From an uncultured Bacteroidota bacterium (GTDB taxonomy: Bacteria > Bacteroidota > Bacteroidia > AKYH767-A > OLB10), in contig CAADHD010000033.1 in the NCBI GenBank assembly GCA_900696575.1, forward strand, positions 17,301 to 81,300: DNA of 64,000 bases, given 5' to 3'. Position 1 is the stretch's first letter. Each line of letters starts with the position of its first letter. The notes under the pieces are model-generated. The model made no database searches, had not been told where the DNA came from, and saw only the letters and a list, made by a program, of their open reading frames with translations. Positions 37,134 through 46,416 of this stretch are shown here, in pieces. The translations under genes were made by a program, and so were the position numbers.

Positions 37134-38945
37134 ATGAAAAAATTAATACTCTTTGCATTGTTACTTGCTTTCAAATTTGTTTCAGCACAAACATTCAGCA
37201 CTACCACCTGGGTTGCTATTCCTGATAATGGTCCGCAGGTAAGTGTACCGGTTGCCGTTTCCGGTTTGCCTGCATCCATCAATTCATCCTTCGGTTTTGT
37301 TCAGGTTTGTCTTGAAATTACACATACCTGGGATGCCGATCTGGAAGTACGATTGAAATCTCCCGACAATACCAATATTATTTTATTCAGCGGAGTTGGA
37401 GGATCTGAGAATAATTTCACCGGTACGTGTCTCTCCAACAATGGCGGCAACGGATTTATTTTAAATGCCAACGCTCCGTTTACAGGAAATTATATCCCAT
37501 TTAACGGTTTGAATGTTTTTAATAACAATCAGGATCCAAACGGAACATGGGAATTGTTAGTGCGTGACACCTATTCTGCCGATACCGGTTCTATTCATTT
37601 TGCAAGCATCACATTCAGTAACAATCCTCCGCCCGACCCGGGGCCTCCTCCTGTTATTTGTTCAACTTGTGCATGTCCAAGTGGCGCTGCAACTTGTCCG
37701 CTTATGCCTGATATGACAGCCTCTGCCCTTTGCATCATTCAACAAATGAATGAAACACCCGGATTTGTTGATATAGGTAATGCCACTCCCAACATCGGAT
37801 GGGGACCTTTGGAAGTTCATGGCACCGGTAATTGTTATTGCGATACGGTTCCAGTTCCCTGTACGCTTTCGCAGTGCCCCAACGGAACACAAGTTAAAGA
37901 GGCCATTTATCAAACCATTTACACCCGAGTGAATAACAATGACACACTTCAATCCTACAATGTACCAGCCGGTTACATGAGTTTTCACCCGAATCATGGC
38001 CACATGCATGTTGATAATTGGGCAAGCTACTCTATCAGGCAGGCAACCTCTAACCCTGATGCTACTACCTGGCCCATTCTTGCTGCAGGAACCAAACAGA
38101 GTTTTTGCTTAATCAACCTCAGTTCATGCACTGCCAGCCATGGATATTGCGTAAACAATCAAGGCGATACACTTCATACCAATCAGGTGCTGAATGGCGG
38201 ATTCGGGGTGATTTCAGGATGCGGACGCCATCAGGGAATTTATACCGGTATGCTCGATATTTATGCTATGGGACTTAACGATCCTATACCTTTAAACGGT
38301 CTTTGCAATGGCGATTACTACATTGTGTCTATTACTGATCCTGACAACAATTTTGTTGAAGCCGATGAAAACAATAACTGGGTAGCCGTTCCCATAACGC
38401 TTACCCAGCAAATGCAGCCACCCTCTGCAGCATTTAACATTACGCAGAATGGCGGAAGCCCGAATGTAGGTTTTACCGCTTCCAATCTTGTAAATGCTAC
38501 TTCCTTTTATTGGGATTTCGGTGACGGTAATATTGACAGCACCAACAATCCTGTAATTCATACATACTCAGCCAACGGAACTTACATGGTTACTTTTACC
38601 GTTATCAGCCCTTGCGGAATTTTTACGGTAACAGATACAGTGGTAGTAACAACCGTTTCAGTAAGTGAAAACCTGCCTGCATCTTTTTATGTAAGCATCA
38701 CTCCGAATCCTGTCAATGAAAAAGCAGTACTTAAGTTTTATTCATTCGGCACCCAAGAAATTCCCGGTATTTCTCTCGTTGATATTCATGGAAAAGTAAT
38801 CCATCAACTCTTAAATAAACGGTTTGCCGAAGGATATCATCAAATTGAATTGGATGTAAAATCGCTGCAGTTAAGTGCCGGTGTCTATATGCTTCGAATC
38901 AACAACGGCAGGCAAATACATACCCTGAGATTTACAGTTATTTAA
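37134..38945 (+). CDS. Secreted lysyl-oxidase-like protein with P-domain, PKD domain and T9SS sorting domain
   Basis: 603 aa from the ATG at 37134, which gives signal peptide MKKLILFALLLAFKFVSA. Domains: a proprotein-convertase P-domain-like module (about 20-165: TWDADLEVRLKSPDN, DPNGTWELLVRDTYSADTGS); a Cys-rich linker; a bacterial lysyl-oxidase-like domain (about 180-430) with the copper-type histidines FHPNHGHMHVDNWASY (H285, H288, H290, H292); a PKD domain (SFYWDFGDGNIDSTNNPVIHTY, about 455-480); and a type A sorting domain (ITPNPVNEKAVLKFY, GVYMLRINNG, HTLRFTVI). Lysyl oxidases use copper and a Lys-Tyr quinone to oxidise amines; activity here is inferred. Confidence 0.78.
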   Translation: MKKLILFALLLAFKFVSAQTFSTTTWVAIPDNGPQVSVPVAVSGLPASINSSFGFVQVCLEITHTWDADLEVRLKSPDNTNIILFSGVGGSENNFTGTCLSNNGGNGFILNANAPFTGNYIPFNGLNVFNNNQDPNGTWELLVRDTYSADTGSIHFASITFSNNPPPDPGPPPVICSTCACPSGAATCPLMPDMTASALCIIQQMNETPGFVDIGNATPNIGWGPLEVHGTGNCYCDTVPVPCTLSQCPNGTQVKEAIYQTIYTRVNNNDTLQSYNVPAGYMSFHPNHGHMHVDNWASYSIRQATSNPDATTWPILAAGTKQSFCLINLSSCTASHGYCVNNQGDTLHTNQVLNGGFGVISGCGRHQGIYTGMLDIYAMGLNDPIPLNGLCNGDYYIVSITDPDNNFVEADENNNWVAVPITLTQQMQPPSAAFNITQNGGSPNVGFTASNLVNATSFYWDFGDGNIDSTNNPVIHTYSANGTYMVTFTVISPCGIFTVTDTVVVTTVSVSENLPASFYVSITPNPVNEKAVLKFYSFGTQEIPGISLVDIHGKVIHQLLNKRFAEGYHQIELDVKSLQLSAGVYMLRINNGRQIHTLRFTVI

Positions 38946-38978
38946 GCATTCTTAACTATGAATTGCTGAAAACTAAAC

Positions 38979-39028
38979 CATCAGAAGTTTCAGTTTGAAC
39001 ATGTTAAATAATCTCTGATGATTTTTTT
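38979..39028 (+). terminator. Possible rho-independent terminator (long loop)
   Basis: Stem CATCAGA (38979-38985) with TCTGATG (39014-39020), about 28-base loop, then A and a run of seven T. The long loop keeps confidence low. Confidence 0.35.
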
Positions 39029-39077
39029 AACAGAATAGGAACAACCTGTTCATCAGGCTTATACTTTTACAATCGAA

Positions 39078-39311
39078 ATGGAAGGTGAACTTATAACTCT
39101 GCTGTCATTAGACGATGCCCGAAGGGCTTCTGAAATAAAAGAAAAGTTAGAGCAAAAAGGAATTGCCTGTTATATGGGAAAAGGCTGGCGAAAAAATGCA
39201 GCCAAGCTGAAATCTCCTGTTGATTTACGGGTAAATATCAAGGACCTTGATGAGGCTTTGAAATTGATTTCTGATGAAAGTGAACCTCAACTTAACGACT
39301 CTGTTGATTAG
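39078..39311 (+). CDS. DUF2007-like small cytoplasmic protein
   Basis: 77 aa. Starts MEGELITLLSLDDARRASEIKEKLEQKGIACYMG, resembling DUF2007/putative signal-transducing small proteins (LLxxxDxxEAxxIKexLEaxGI). No membrane segment or metal motif. Near-match -7 element TACTTTTA lies 9 bases before the ATG. The stop overlaps the convergent dehydrogenase stop by 4 bases. Family call tentative. Confidence 0.6.
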   Translation: MEGELITLLSLDDARRASEIKEKLEQKGIACYMGKGWRKNAAKLKSPVDLRVNIKDLDEALKLISDESEPQLNDSVD

Positions 39312-42300
39312 CGTACCACTGTTAATCGTCCTGTTATTCCTTTGTCTTCAAAACTGAACCGAACAACGTATGAACCTTCGGCTAAAGAGCGGACATCCAT
39401 AAAATATCCGTTTTCAGAAACTGCATCATCTGCTGCTTTGCTTAAAACCAGCCTTCCGGTCAGATCATATATTCCTATTTCTGCATCTGTGAACTCAGTT
39501 TCTATTAGCGGATAAACGGAAATGTATGCTGAGGCAGGATTAGGCGAAACCATTAGTTGTTCTTCGGTTATCCATTCTTCCAAACCTGCAGCATTGATTT
39601 TGCAAGGAACTGAAACAGTAATTCCTGCTTGTGAAACTTTGGTGCAGCCATTAGGATCAGTTGCACGAACCTTATAAGTGCCTGCTCTTTTTGCATAGTA
39701 AACCGTATCAGTAGCTCCGGCCTGATCTACACCATTTCTTCTCCATTGGTAAGTATATCCTGTCAACGGACTGACATAAAGCATTACGCTGTCGCCATTG
39801 CAGAATGTGGTGCTGCCATCCGCCTGAATTACCGGGTTCACCACCTGCCTTACCACGATTTTTTTGATGGCTGAAGTTTTGGAGCAACCGGTGCTGCGTG
39901 TTACGGTTACTTTGTAATTTCCCGAACCTGTGGCTGTGTAGGAAGACTGGGTGGCTCCTGAAACTGGCACATTATTCTTTAGCCATTGGTATGTTAAATT
40001 ATTTCCGGTGTTTGCCGAAAGCAAAACGGATGTTCCAGAACAGACCGAATCCGTACCACTGGGTGTGATAGTAGCTGAAGGTTTTCCGCCTACGGTTATA
40101 TATGCAGTTTTGGTGGTAGAATTTGTTCCTCCAAAATTTTCTGTTTGTAAAGTAACACTGTAAGTGCCAATTGTATTGTAAGTCACCAACGGGTTTTTAA
40201 GGGTTGAGTTGAGAGGAGTGCCTCCGTCAAAAGTCCATGTATAATAATCGGGTAAACCGGTTGAGACGTCAGTGAATTGTACCTGATCGCCAATACATAC
40301 AAAAAACTTATCGGCAGTAAAGTCAGGCTGAGGTGCATTACAGGCCGGATAAATATTCTGTTCAACAAAAGATGACAATCCTTCTGCATCAGTAACGGTA
40401 AGTTTTATACGGTACCAGTATGTTTCGACCGAATCGCAGCCTACCGGAGTAATGAATGCAAAAGTATTTCTGTTGGTATCGGGCGCTTCGGGGTGGTTGT
40501 GGCTGTTATGATGAAGCGCTAATTGCCATGAATAAAATAACTGAGACGGTCCGTGTTCTGCATCGGTAACCTGTGCCTGCAGTGGCAGTGAAGTGGGAAA
40601 TGACATAGAATACAAATCGCCATCCTGAAAACTGGTAATCTGAATCTGTGGTGGCGTATTGTTCACATAAACTTTAAGAGATGCAGAATCCTGCTGGCCT
40701 ATATCATCTGTTACCACTAGTTTAATCAGGTAAGTAGCCGGATTTCCATTGGGGGTTGTAAAAGTTTTTAATGGATTCGCAAGAGTACTGGTAGTTCCAT
40801 CGCCAAAAGTCCATGCATAGGAAAGCGGAAGATTCTCGGGATCGGTTGAGTTGCTGCCGGTAAATTGTATTTCCAATGGCGAAGCACCGTAAATAATGCT
40901 CTGTTCAGCTACTGCATTGGGTGGATTATTTACAGCACCATTGTATCGCAGGCGGTTTAAGTTTGATGGATATGAAACAAAATACAACCACTGGTCTTTT
41001 GGATTGTATTCAATAAAGATACAGGGGCCTAAGCCGGTTGCAAAATCAAATACCTGTACAGGCTTATCGGAAGCATCGAACTTAAATTGCCTCATCCAGC
41101 CATGAACATAATCGGCATGAAAGTAAGTGTTCTGATACTGAAGTGGAAACTTTGTACCTGTGTACCAAACTCCGCCAACTGATGCCCCGCCTTTAAATAC
41201 AGGACCAGGAACAGGCGAATTAGGATCATTAAGGTTAATGGTTGCAGCATTGTTTCCGTTAAAAATTCCTGTTCGTGCAATGTTGTTTACATGATTCCAG
41301 TCAATTTCAGGTCGGCTATGTACAAAGCGCGGAATGCCTGATGGAATCTGAACAGCAGTACTGCAAGGGTTTGGCCATGAATACGTGTTTAAGGTAGCCT
41401 GAATAATTAAATCGCGGAAACGGAAGAAAGGTTGATTGCAACCACCTGTTCCAAATAATGGATTTGGTGCATCTCTGTTGTAAGGCGAAGCATTAAAGTA
41501 GCCGGTATGAGTGGTTAATCCTTCAAAAACGGGCCAACCGTAATTCTGAGCCGGGCCGGTGCATACATGAAGGTCTTCCCAGTTATCCCAACCAACATCG
41601 CCAATGTAAAGTACTCCCGGATTTCCGGCTGTAATGTCTGTATTTCCTGTTCCCGGTCTAAGTGTCATACGGAATGGATTTCTTAAACCCAGCGCCCATA
41701 CTCTTGATTTAGCCGAACGGGGCGCTGAAGCATCATAATAAGGATTGGTGTTTAATCCGTTTCCTGAGGTGGGATCTACTCTAAGGATTTTTCCATTTAA
41801 GCAATCAACTAACTGGCTGCGGAATGCGCCTACGTTTTCTTTTAAAACAATAATAGAATCCGTCAACGCCTGGCTCCAGTATGTTACTGCATGGCTGCCG
41901 CTGTCAATGGCTGTATAACTGGCTGCATCACCTGTTGAAACCAGAAGTGAACCATCCGTTCCAAATACCAACTGACCTCCCGAATGCGATTCGTGTAAAA
42001 CCGGTATGCCTGTTTTCTTTGTTTCGCCAATCAATATCAACCTCGAATTTGAAACTACTGTTGTAAAGTTTGTTGCAGCATTGGCCTGATAGCGTGTTAC
42101 CCTTGATATGGTAGCTGAATAATACTGATTGGTAGATGGATTGTAATTAGCCGTACCGAAGTTCATCAGATGATGCCGGTCAACAGTATAATAAAGATAG
42201 AAATAGCCATTTACCCTGAAATTGGGATCAAGGGCAAATCCGTTCAGACCATGGTCTCGCCAATCGCCCACTTCTTCGCTAATATCTATTAATGGAGCCG

Positions 42301-42550
42301 ACAGTTTAACTCCATTGGTATCAACCACCCAAACCTTTCCTGATTTTTCCCATACATACATCTGTCCGGTATTATCAAAACGGAACCCCTCTAAGTTAGT
42401 CCATGAATTGCTTACCAACTGTACCTGAAAATTGGCCGGTAATGTCTGGCTGAAGGCACTGAAACAAAGTATCAGCGAGATAATCCATATAGAAAGAATG
42501 ACAAGCAGTCTTTTATTTAAGTTCTGATTACTTAAAACAGTACGTGGCAT
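39308..42550 (-). CDS. Glucose/sorbosone dehydrogenase-like secreted protein with PKD, Ig-like and T9SS domains
   Basis: 1080 aa from the ATG at 42550, followed by a signal segment (RLLVILSIWIISLILCFSAFS). The longer in-frame start at 42706 adds 52 residues over the likely promoter. Domains: beta-propeller GSDH-like domain (about 40-500: LEGFRFDNTGQMYVWEKSGKVWVVD, DHGLNGFALDPNFRVNGYFYLYY, GQLVFGTDGSLLVSTGD, RVWALGLRNPFRMTLRPGTG); a PKD domain (LSYAWTFGDGTTSTLANPLKTF, about 560); a second PKD-like unit (YYTWTFDGGTP); two short Ig-like cysteine modules (VCSGTSVLLSANTG, TFCNGDSVMLYVSP); then a type A sorting domain (MVSPNPASAYISVY, IYDLTGRLVLS, GRLTVVR). PQQ use is family knowledge, not shown. 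Confidence 0.83.
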   Translation of the reverse strand: MPRTVLSNQNLNKRLLVILSIWIISLILCFSAFSQTLPANFQVQLVSNSWTNLEGFRFDNTGQMYVWEKSGKVWVVDTNGVKLSAPLIDISEEVGDWRDHGLNGFALDPNFRVNGYFYLYYTVDRHHLMNFGTANYNPSTNQYYSATISRVTRYQANAATNFTTVVSNSRLILIGETKKTGIPVLHESHSGGQLVFGTDGSLLVSTGDAASYTAIDSGSHAVTYWSQALTDSIIVLKENVGAFRSQLVDCLNGKILRVDPTSGNGLNTNPYYDASAPRSAKSRVWALGLRNPFRMTLRPGTGNTDITAGNPGVLYIGDVGWDNWEDLHVCTGPAQNYGWPVFEGLTTHTGYFNASPYNRDAPNPLFGTGGCNQPFFRFRDLIIQATLNTYSWPNPCSTAVQIPSGIPRFVHSRPEIDWNHVNNIARTGIFNGNNAATINLNDPNSPVPGPVFKGGASVGGVWYTGTKFPLQYQNTYFHADYVHGWMRQFKFDASDKPVQVFDFATGLGPCIFIEYNPKDQWLYFVSYPSNLNRLRYNGAVNNPPNAVAEQSIIYGASPLEIQFTGSNSTDPENLPLSYAWTFGDGTTSTLANPLKTFTTPNGNPATYLIKLVVTDDIGQQDSASLKVYVNNTPPQIQITSFQDGDLYSMSFPTSLPLQAQVTDAEHGPSQLFYSWQLALHHNSHNHPEAPDTNRNTFAFITPVGCDSVETYWYRIKLTVTDAEGLSSFVEQNIYPACNAPQPDFTADKFFVCIGDQVQFTDVSTGLPDYYTWTFDGGTPLNSTLKNPLVTYNTIGTYSVTLQTENFGGTNSTTKTAYITVGGKPSATITPSGTDSVCSGTSVLLSANTGNNLTYQWLKNNVPVSGATQSSYTATGSGNYKVTVTRSTGCSKTSAIKKIVVRQVVNPVIQADGSTTFCNGDSVMLYVSPLTGYTYQWRRNGVDQAGATDTVYYAKRAGTYKVRATDPNGCTKVSQAGITVSVPCKINAAGLEEWITEEQLMVSPNPASAYISVYPLIETEFTDAEIGIYDLTGRLVLSKAADDAVSENGYFMDVRSLAEGSYVVRFSFEDKGITGRLTVVR

Positions 42551-42633
42551 TTGGTTGATTAATTTTAGAGAGTGTGTTTTGGTAAGAGGCAATGCAACAT
42601 AAATAATATTTAACCTTCCTCCAGAAATTATTT

Positions 42634-42663
42634 GGTTAACAATAGTCAACAGTTGGTTAACCG
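42634..42663. promoter_or_regulatory. Direct repeats TTGGTTAAC spaced 21 bases: possible operator
   Basis: Two copies of TTGGTTAAC (42634-42642, 42655-42663) lie 21 bases apart, two helical turns, in the divergent region between the dehydrogenase and FKBP genes. The second copy extends to the palindrome GGTTAACC. A dimeric regulator site is possible. Confidence 0.3.
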
Positions 42664-42772
42664 GTATTTTTAACTGAAAGGGTTCATTAAACAAGATGTT
42701 ATTCACAGTCTGTTAATTTAAAAATGGCACTTAATGGTTAAAGTCTATATTCGCACGCTCAAAAAAATCAAA

Positions 42773-43465
42773 ATGAAACTCAAACAATCAATTGCTATTG
42801 GCTTTATGAGTATGATCGCATTTACATCATGCAATGGCCAGAAAGGAACAGAAACCAAAACAACAATGAACAACACTAAGGACTCGGTTAGTTATGCATT
42901 GGGCGTATCCATTGCCTCTAACCTTAAGAAAAACGGATTTGACGGCCTTGACCTCAATCTTTTAAACACTGCCATGAAAGAAGTTTACAATGGTGCTGCA
43001 CCAAAAATTTCTGTGGAAAATGCCGATATGGTTATTCAGGATTTTATGATGAAAGCCAAAGCCGAAAAAGGAAAAGCAGCTGTTGAAAAAGGACAAAAGT
43101 TTCTTGAAGAAAACAGTAAGAAACCCGGAGTAGTAACCCTTCCCAGCGGCCTGCAATACCAAATTATTAAAGAAGGAAGCGGGCCTAAACCTGCTTTGAC
43201 TGACAAAGTAACCACTCATTATCACGGTACCTTGATTGACGGAACCGTCTTCGATAGCTCTGTTGATCGGGGTCAACCTGCTCAGTTCGGAATTAATCAG
43301 GTTATCCCTGGTTGGACGGAAGCATTGCAATTAATGCCTGTAGGTTCTAAATGGAAACTTTTTATTCCGTCTAATCTAGCATATGGCGACAGAGGTGCCG
43401 GTGGCGCTATAGGACCAAATGAAACTTTAATTTTTGAAGTTGAGTTGATCTCGATTGACAAATAA
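42773..43465 (+). CDS. FKBP-type peptidyl-prolyl isomerase lipoprotein
   Basis: 230 aa from the ATG at 42773. The leader ends in a lipobox (MIAFTSCNG; Cys at about 20), so it is a lipoprotein, likely periplasmic or outer-membrane attached. N-terminal dimerisation-type domain ([27 protein letters not shown], about 35-120) then FKBP catalytic domain ([72 protein letters not shown]; about 125-230). Mip/FkpA type. Catalyses proline isomerisation, probably aiding folding in the envelope. Followed by a strong terminator. Confidence 0.93.
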   Translation: MKLKQSIAIGFMSMIAFTSCNGQKGTETKTTMNNTKDSVSYALGVSIASNLKKNGFDGLDLNLLNTAMKEVYNGAAPKISVENADMVIQDFMMKAKAEKGKAAVEKGQKFLEENSKKPGVVTLPSGLQYQIIKEGSGPKPALTDKVTTHYHGTLIDGTVFDSSVDRGQPAQFGINQVIPGWTEALQLMPVGSKWKLFIPSNLAYGDRGAGGAIGPNETLIFEVELISIDK

Positions 43466-43485
43466 CTCTTGCAATAGCTAAAAAG

Positions 43486-43517
43486 AAAAACTGCAGCTAT
43501 TCAGTTGCAGTTTTTTT
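43486..43517 (+). terminator. Rho-independent terminator after the FKBP gene
   Basis: Perfect 10-bp stem AAAAACTGCA (43486-43495) with TGCAGTTTTT (43506-43515), 10-base loop, T-run. Symmetric enough to work on both strands. Confidence 0.8.
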
Positions 43518-43587
43518 ATTTCGTCAGTACTTTCAGGAGGATTATTAAATTACTGTTACCTGAATAATTCCTTACCAAATATCTCCT

Positions 43588-43595
43588 TAGTTTTG
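43588..43595 (+). promoter_or_regulatory. -7 promoter element of the TonB receptor/DUF5689 pair
   Basis: Reads TAGTTTTG (exact TAnnTTTG), 37 bases before the ATG at 43633. Confidence 0.4.
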
Positions 43596-43632
43596 GCGCG
43601 CCAATAAACGGACTACTACTGCCCGAACTTCT

Positions 43633-46401
43633 ATGAAAATAAAACAATCACTGCTGGCTTTTTTATGCTTTTCCTCTTTTTGCTCCTTCTCACAGAATGC
43701 CGAAGTTAAAGGCATTGTTCATGACGAGTCAGGCAGAAAAATAGCAGAAGCAGTTGTTCAATTATTACCGGCTTCCATTTCATCAAACACCGATGTCAAC
43801 GGCACTTTCCATTTGAAAGAAGTAGCTTATGGAAATTACACCTTGCAAATAAGTTATCCCGGTAAAGCATTGTTCGTTCAGCAATTATCAGTTGACAAGC
43901 CTTTAATTGAATTGAACGATATTGAACTAAGGGTTGATATTCAGCAAACAACAGATGATATTCCTGTAGTTTCTTTAAGTGAGGATGATTTAAAACCCAC
44001 CTTGAGCAGCAATGTTTCAACTGTACTCTCTGCCTCGCGCGACCCGTTTATTGCAGCCGCCAGTTTTAATTTCAGTATTGCCCGTTTCAGAATGCGGGGT
44101 TATGACGATGAAAATTCTTTTACCCTGATGAATGGAGCACCCATGACTGACCTTGTTACCGGCCGGAACATGTACTACTCATGGAGCGGACTTAATGATG
44201 TAATGCGTGCACGCGAAAACACCTATGGCTTAGCCGCTTCAAATTTTTCTTTTGGCGGTGTAGGCGGGTCCTCTTCTATTGACAGCCGGGCTTCTAGGCA
44301 ACGAAAACAATTACAGGCCTCCTACTCTCTTTCTAACCGAAGTTATGACAACCGCCTGATGCTTACCTATGGCTCAGGAATCAGAAAAAACGGATGGTCT
44401 TATGCTGTTAGCGGTAGCAAACGATGGGCAAACGAAGGCTACGTTCAAGGTACATTTTATGATGGCTACAGTTACTTCGGCACTATAGAAAAACTTTTCG
44501 GAATTAAACATTCCATCTCCTTAACTGCTTACGGACTTACCACCAAAAACGGTCGCTCCTCACCGGTTGTTCAGGAACTCTATGACCTGGCAGGAACGAA
44601 TTATTATAATCCTAACTGGGGATGGCAAAACGGTAAAAAGAGAAATGCTTCGGTAGCCGATAACCAAAGTCTTACCGGCATTCTGATGCATGAATTTAAA
44701 ATTGATAACAAACAATGGTTAACCTCCTCTCTGGCTTACATCAAAGGAACTTCAAAAAACTCAGGGCTTGACTGGTACAATGCCGCTAATCCGCGGCCTG
44801 ATTATTACCGCAATCTCCCATCCTATTTTTCAGATTACCCGGCTATTCAGCAACAGTTAACCCAGCTTTACCAAAACAATGATTCTTTGCTTCAGCTTAA
44901 CTGGAATGCCATTTATGAAGCTAATTATAAAAGCGATACAACGCTGAATGATGCCAACGGCATAACAGGCAATACTGTTTCAGGCAAATGGTCGCGTTAC
45001 ATACTTGAAGACCGTGTAACCGGTAACAACATTATCACCTTCAACACTTATTACAACCGTATTCTTTCCGATGTGGTTTCACTTACAGCCGGTGCCGGTT
45101 ACCGAAAGCAGCAATCTGATTTTTATAAAGAAGTAAAAGATTTATTGGGTGGCGATTTTTATGTTAACCTTAATCAATATGCCGAAATGGATAACCCGGG
45201 TAATACGGTTGCCATTCAGAATGATTTGAATACCCCAAACCGCGTATTGAAAGAAGGCGACCGCTTTGGCTATGACTATACTGCTCACATTTCACGATTC
45301 AATGTCTGGGTGCAATTAGCTTTCAGAAAAGGAAACTTTGAAGGATTCGTTGGCGGAGAAATGACTCAGACCTCGTTTTACCGCGAAGGCAAAACCCGAA
45401 ACGGTTTGTTTACCGATAATTCTTTCGGCAACAGCGAAAAGAAATCATACGCAAACCCTGCTTTTAAAGGCGGATTGACTTACAAACTTGACGGACGAAA
45501 TTTTCTGTTTGTAAATGGTGCTGTGTTTTCGCGCGCTCCTTACTTCGACAATGCATTTTTATCACTTCGTGTAAACAACCAGTATGCACCCGGACTTACC
45601 TCCGAGAAAATAAATTCTGTTGAAGGCGGATACCTGATGAAAGCCCCGCGGATGAAAATCCGGTTGACAGGCTATTACACCAACTTTAATGACGGTGTAG
45701 AAACACGCAGTTTCTTCAATGAAGCCACCAACTCGTTCGGCAATTTAACACTCACAAACATTGACAAACGCCATCAGGGAATTGAAATAGGCATAGACCG
45801 AAATTTCGGAAAAGGCATTTCGGCCAATGCAGCCGCATCATTCGGCTACTTCTATTACGCTTCGCGCCCGCTTGGAACTTTTACCGAAGATGAAAGCACC
45901 GAGCCTTTGTTTACCAACGAAATTATTTATGCAAAAAATCTGCGTATCGGCAGCTTGCCGCAAACAGCCGCTATGGCTGGCATAAGCTACCGTTCACCTA
46001 AATTCTGGACGGTTAATCTCAGTGTAAATTATCTGGCTGATATGTTCATTGATTTCAGCCCTATACGCAGAACCGTTGAAGCGCTTGACCTGCTTGAAAG
46101 CGGAAGCGAACAGTTCGAAAAAATACTGAAACAGGAAAAAGCTGATTCAAAAGTTACGATTGACTTTTTCGGATCATGGTCTTACCGCCTTAACAATAAA
46201 ATAAAAGCACTTAAACGCAATTCATTCTTCGTTATCAATGCCGGTATTACCAACCTTCTTGATGAAAAAAATTTTAAAACGGGCGGCTTTGAACAACTGC
46301 GTTTCGATTTCAATGAACAGAATCCCGATAAATATCCGCCTAAGTATTTCTATGCTCCCGGCCGTACTTACTTCCTTAGTTTCATCTTTCGTTTTAACTG
46401 A
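43633..46401 (+). CDS. TonB-dependent receptor with carboxypeptidase-like N-terminal domain
   Basis: 922 aa. Signal peptide MKIKQSLLAFLCFSSFCSFS. N-terminal CarboxypepD_reg-like domain (about 22-105: AEVKGIVHDESGRKIAEAVVQLLP, VNGTFHLKEVAYGNYTLQISY), then a plug-like region (VSTVLSASRDPFIAAASFNFS, FRMRGYDDENSFTLMNGAPM) and a beta-barrel ending FYAPGRTYFLSFIFRFN, the aromatic-terminal strand expected for barrel insertion. Substrate unknown. Pairs with the DUF5689 lipoprotein that starts 15 bases on. Confidence 0.88.
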   Translation: MKIKQSLLAFLCFSSFCSFSQNAEVKGIVHDESGRKIAEAVVQLLPASISSNTDVNGTFHLKEVAYGNYTLQISYPGKALFVQQLSVDKPLIELNDIELRVDIQQTTDDIPVVSLSEDDLKPTLSSNVSTVLSASRDPFIAAASFNFSIARFRMRGYDDENSFTLMNGAPMTDLVTGRNMYYSWSGLNDVMRARENTYGLAASNFSFGGVGGSSSIDSRASRQRKQLQASYSLSNRSYDNRLMLTYGSGIRKNGWSYAVSGSKRWANEGYVQGTFYDGYSYFGTIEKLFGIKHSISLTAYGLTTKNGRSSPVVQELYDLAGTNYYNPNWGWQNGKKRNASVADNQSLTGILMHEFKIDNKQWLTSSLAYIKGTSKNSGLDWYNAANPRPDYYRNLPSYFSDYPAIQQQLTQLYQNNDSLLQLNWNAIYEANYKSDTTLNDANGITGNTVSGKWSRYILEDRVTGNNIITFNTYYNRILSDVVSLTAGAGYRKQQSDFYKEVKDLLGGDFYVNLNQYAEMDNPGNTVAIQNDLNTPNRVLKEGDRFGYDYTAHISRFNVWVQLAFRKGNFEGFVGGEMTQTSFYREGKTRNGLFTDNSFGNSEKKSYANPAFKGGLTYKLDGRNFLFVNGAVFSRAPYFDNAFLSLRVNNQYAPGLTSEKINSVEGGYLMKAPRMKIRLTGYYTNFNDGVETRSFFNEATNSFGNLTLTNIDKRHQGIEIGIDRNFGKGISANAAASFGYFYYASRPLGTFTEDESTEPLFTNEIIYAKNLRIGSLPQTAAMAGISYRSPKFWTVNLSVNYLADMFIDFSPIRRTVEALDLLESGSEQFEKILKQEKADSKVTIDFFGSWSYRLNNKIKALKRNSFFVINAGITNLLDEKNFKTGGFEQLRFDFNEQNPDKYPPKYFYAPGRTYFLSFIFRFN

Positions 46402-46416
46402 TAACTTTTTTAACTC

